In this document: one piece after another, positions 63,237 through 64,000 of the stretch | Position numbering within the stretch: the stretch's first letter is position 1 | Layout of the letters: every line of letters starts with the position of its first letter | Assembly: GCF_018130245.1 (NCBI RefSeq) | Contig: NZ_JAFCKP010000004.1 | Location: forward strand, 62,001 to 126,000 | DNA from: Bradyrhizobium sp. SZCCT0231 | GTDB taxonomy: Bacteria > Pseudomonadota > Alphaproteobacteria > Rhizobiales > Xanthobacteraceae | Direction: 5' to 3' | DNA: 64,000 nucleotides | The notes under the pieces: generated by a model | What the model was told of the DNA's origin: nothing | Database searches by the model: none | What the model saw: the letters and a program-made list of their open reading frames with translations, nothing else | Made by a program: the position numbers and the translations under genes

Positions 63237-64000
63237 TTAGAAAAACGCTTCGCCCGCCGCAGACATCGTCGCGGTCAGAAGCGCTCGATCGAGGTATAGA
63301 TTTCGGCTTTCGCAGCTCGTCTCCGCGATGAGCAAACAGCTGTGGCAAGCGGCTCCGTGGGTTGCGCGATCACCGCTCTGAGTGTCGGGCTCGTGATCAG
63401 AGCAAACCGGGTCGTTCGAGCATATCGCAACTCGATCCAAGGCCGATTTGAGGATGGAGGCGAATCGAGGAGCAGTCGCTACGAGGCCTCCCAAAGTTCC
63501 CTGTGCTCCAGCCGTCGCGGTATAGATCAGTAGCCCGAAGCGGCCTCCGTCGACCTCAGGCAGCGCGTAAATCCTTTCCTTGAGGGCACTGGCTGGATAT
63601 CCGCAATCAAGGGCAATTTCAGACATGAGCGCGTGCGACAGGCTATGCAGTAGTGCATAGGGCAGACCGGGATACTTCGGACCTTTACCTCCAAATCGGA
63701 GCGACCAATGCTGAAACCCAGCGATCAGCTTCGAATCTCGTTCCTTAGCCGGCTCCCCGTTCATCCAAGCGCGGATTTTGGCCTCGTCAAAGTGCACAAA
63801 CAGGCCTTCGCCAAACTGTTCGATCGCAGGTAACCAATCAGCGTCTCTCGATATTGGCGCACCGTCGACCGCTAGGCTCACGTCCTCGATGTCGCCATCG
63901 CTAGACGTGGGTGCGGCTTCGAATCGCGTAAACCCATATAGGCAAGAAACCTCTCGAAGCCTGTGGACTGCGACGAGGCTTTTTACGCTCGATAGATCAA
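63237..64000 (-). CDS. drmB: DISARM-type protein DrmB (DUF1998), C-terminal part; 5' end outside window
   Basis: The frame is open to the window edge and gives about 253 C-terminal residues. The family pattern is strong: VKSLVAVHRLREVSCLYGFTRFEA (outermost part), GEGLFVHFDEAKIRAW, then LLHSLSHALMSEIALDCGYPASALKERIYALP, RFGLLIYTATAGAQGTLGGLV, and the cysteine-rich end GAACHSCLLIAETSCESRNLYLDRALL. DUF1998 proteins of this type are DrmB, a core part of the DISARM anti-phage system with the helicase DrmA. Because the gene runs leftwards, DrmA and a methyltransferase are expected beyond base 64000. The usual DrmC (a PLD protein) is not found in the 880 bases to the left. Confidence 0.85.
   Translation of the reverse strand, partial: DLSSVKSLVAVHRLREVSCLYGFTRFEAAPTSSDGDIEDVSLAVDGAPISRDADWLPAIEQFGEGLFVHFDEAKIRAWMNGEPAKERDSKLIAGFQHWSLRFGGKGPKYPGLPYALLHSLSHALMSEIALDCGYPASALKERIYALPEVDGGRFGLLIYTATAGAQGTLGGLVATAPRFASILKSALDRVAICSNDPVCSDHEPDTQSGDRATHGAACHSCLLIAETSCESRNLYLDRALLTATMSAAGEAFF

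Overview
The window reads as a chromosomal segment of a Bradyrhizobium-like alphaproteobacterium. It has high GC and dense GC-biased codons. A mutS end is followed by glnD, there is a RegB/RegA-type (RegSR) redox pair, two polyhydroxyalkanoate (PHA) depolymerase-family proteins, several GGDEF/EAL and PAS signalling proteins, and branched-chain amino acid type ABC transporters. Many large palindromic intergenic elements of the kind scattered through rhizobial genomes are present. No rRNA, no CRISPR array and no complete insertion sequence were found.

Core part, about 1-46.2 kb. From left to right: the C-terminal end of MutS; a cytoplasmic chemoreceptor with three PAS repeats; a membrane protein and an OsmC protein; GlnD, the PII-uridylylating nitrogen sensor; an O6-alkylguanine-DNA alkyltransferase opposite a DUF1304 membrane protein; an orphan periplasmic binding protein; a DUF1330 protein; a class A penicillin-binding protein; a YgjP/SprT-like metallopeptidase; an intracellular PHA depolymerase; an ABC-2 exporter pair; RegS/RegR; MmcB; a GH13 glucosidase; a metallo-beta-lactamase-fold hydrolase; an HxlR regulator with a divergent ABM-like gene; a PHB-depolymerase-family esterase; the last stub of an MFS transporter; a luciferase-like monooxygenase; a P450; an SDR; an HWE-type histidine kinase; and a GGDEF-EAL protein. 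Next come a sigma-54-type activator and a fused CoA-transferase, followed by a complete Liv-type uptake operon (binding protein, two ATPases, two permeases, with ATGA/GTGA overlaps). A second, membrane-bound GGDEF-EAL protein closes the core.

Accessory part, about 46.2-64 kb. Here GC and codon use drop visibly, the palindromic intergenic elements disappear, and most genes are unknown and on the minus strand. A broken diguanylate cyclase marks the border. After it come an exported protein of unknown function, the 5' half of a tRNA-Arg(CCG), and a minus-strand operon (52.5 to 48.3 kb) of exported or membrane proteins that includes a probable frameshift. A second minus-strand operon (59.05 to 53.7 kb) encodes a small Cys-rich protein, a small unknown protein, an 806-residue phospholipase-D-fold (HKD) protein with a C-terminal zinc ribbon, a 536-residue protein resembling DUF6361 proteins, and a small uracil-DNA-glycosylase-like protein. 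A divergent tyrosine integrase follows. The window ends inside the 3' part of a DUF1998 gene that looks like drmB of the DISARM anti-phage system. The right-hand 10 kb is therefore best read as a mobile defence island. The HKD/DUF6361-like/UDG-like operon is the best candidate for an undescribed system.
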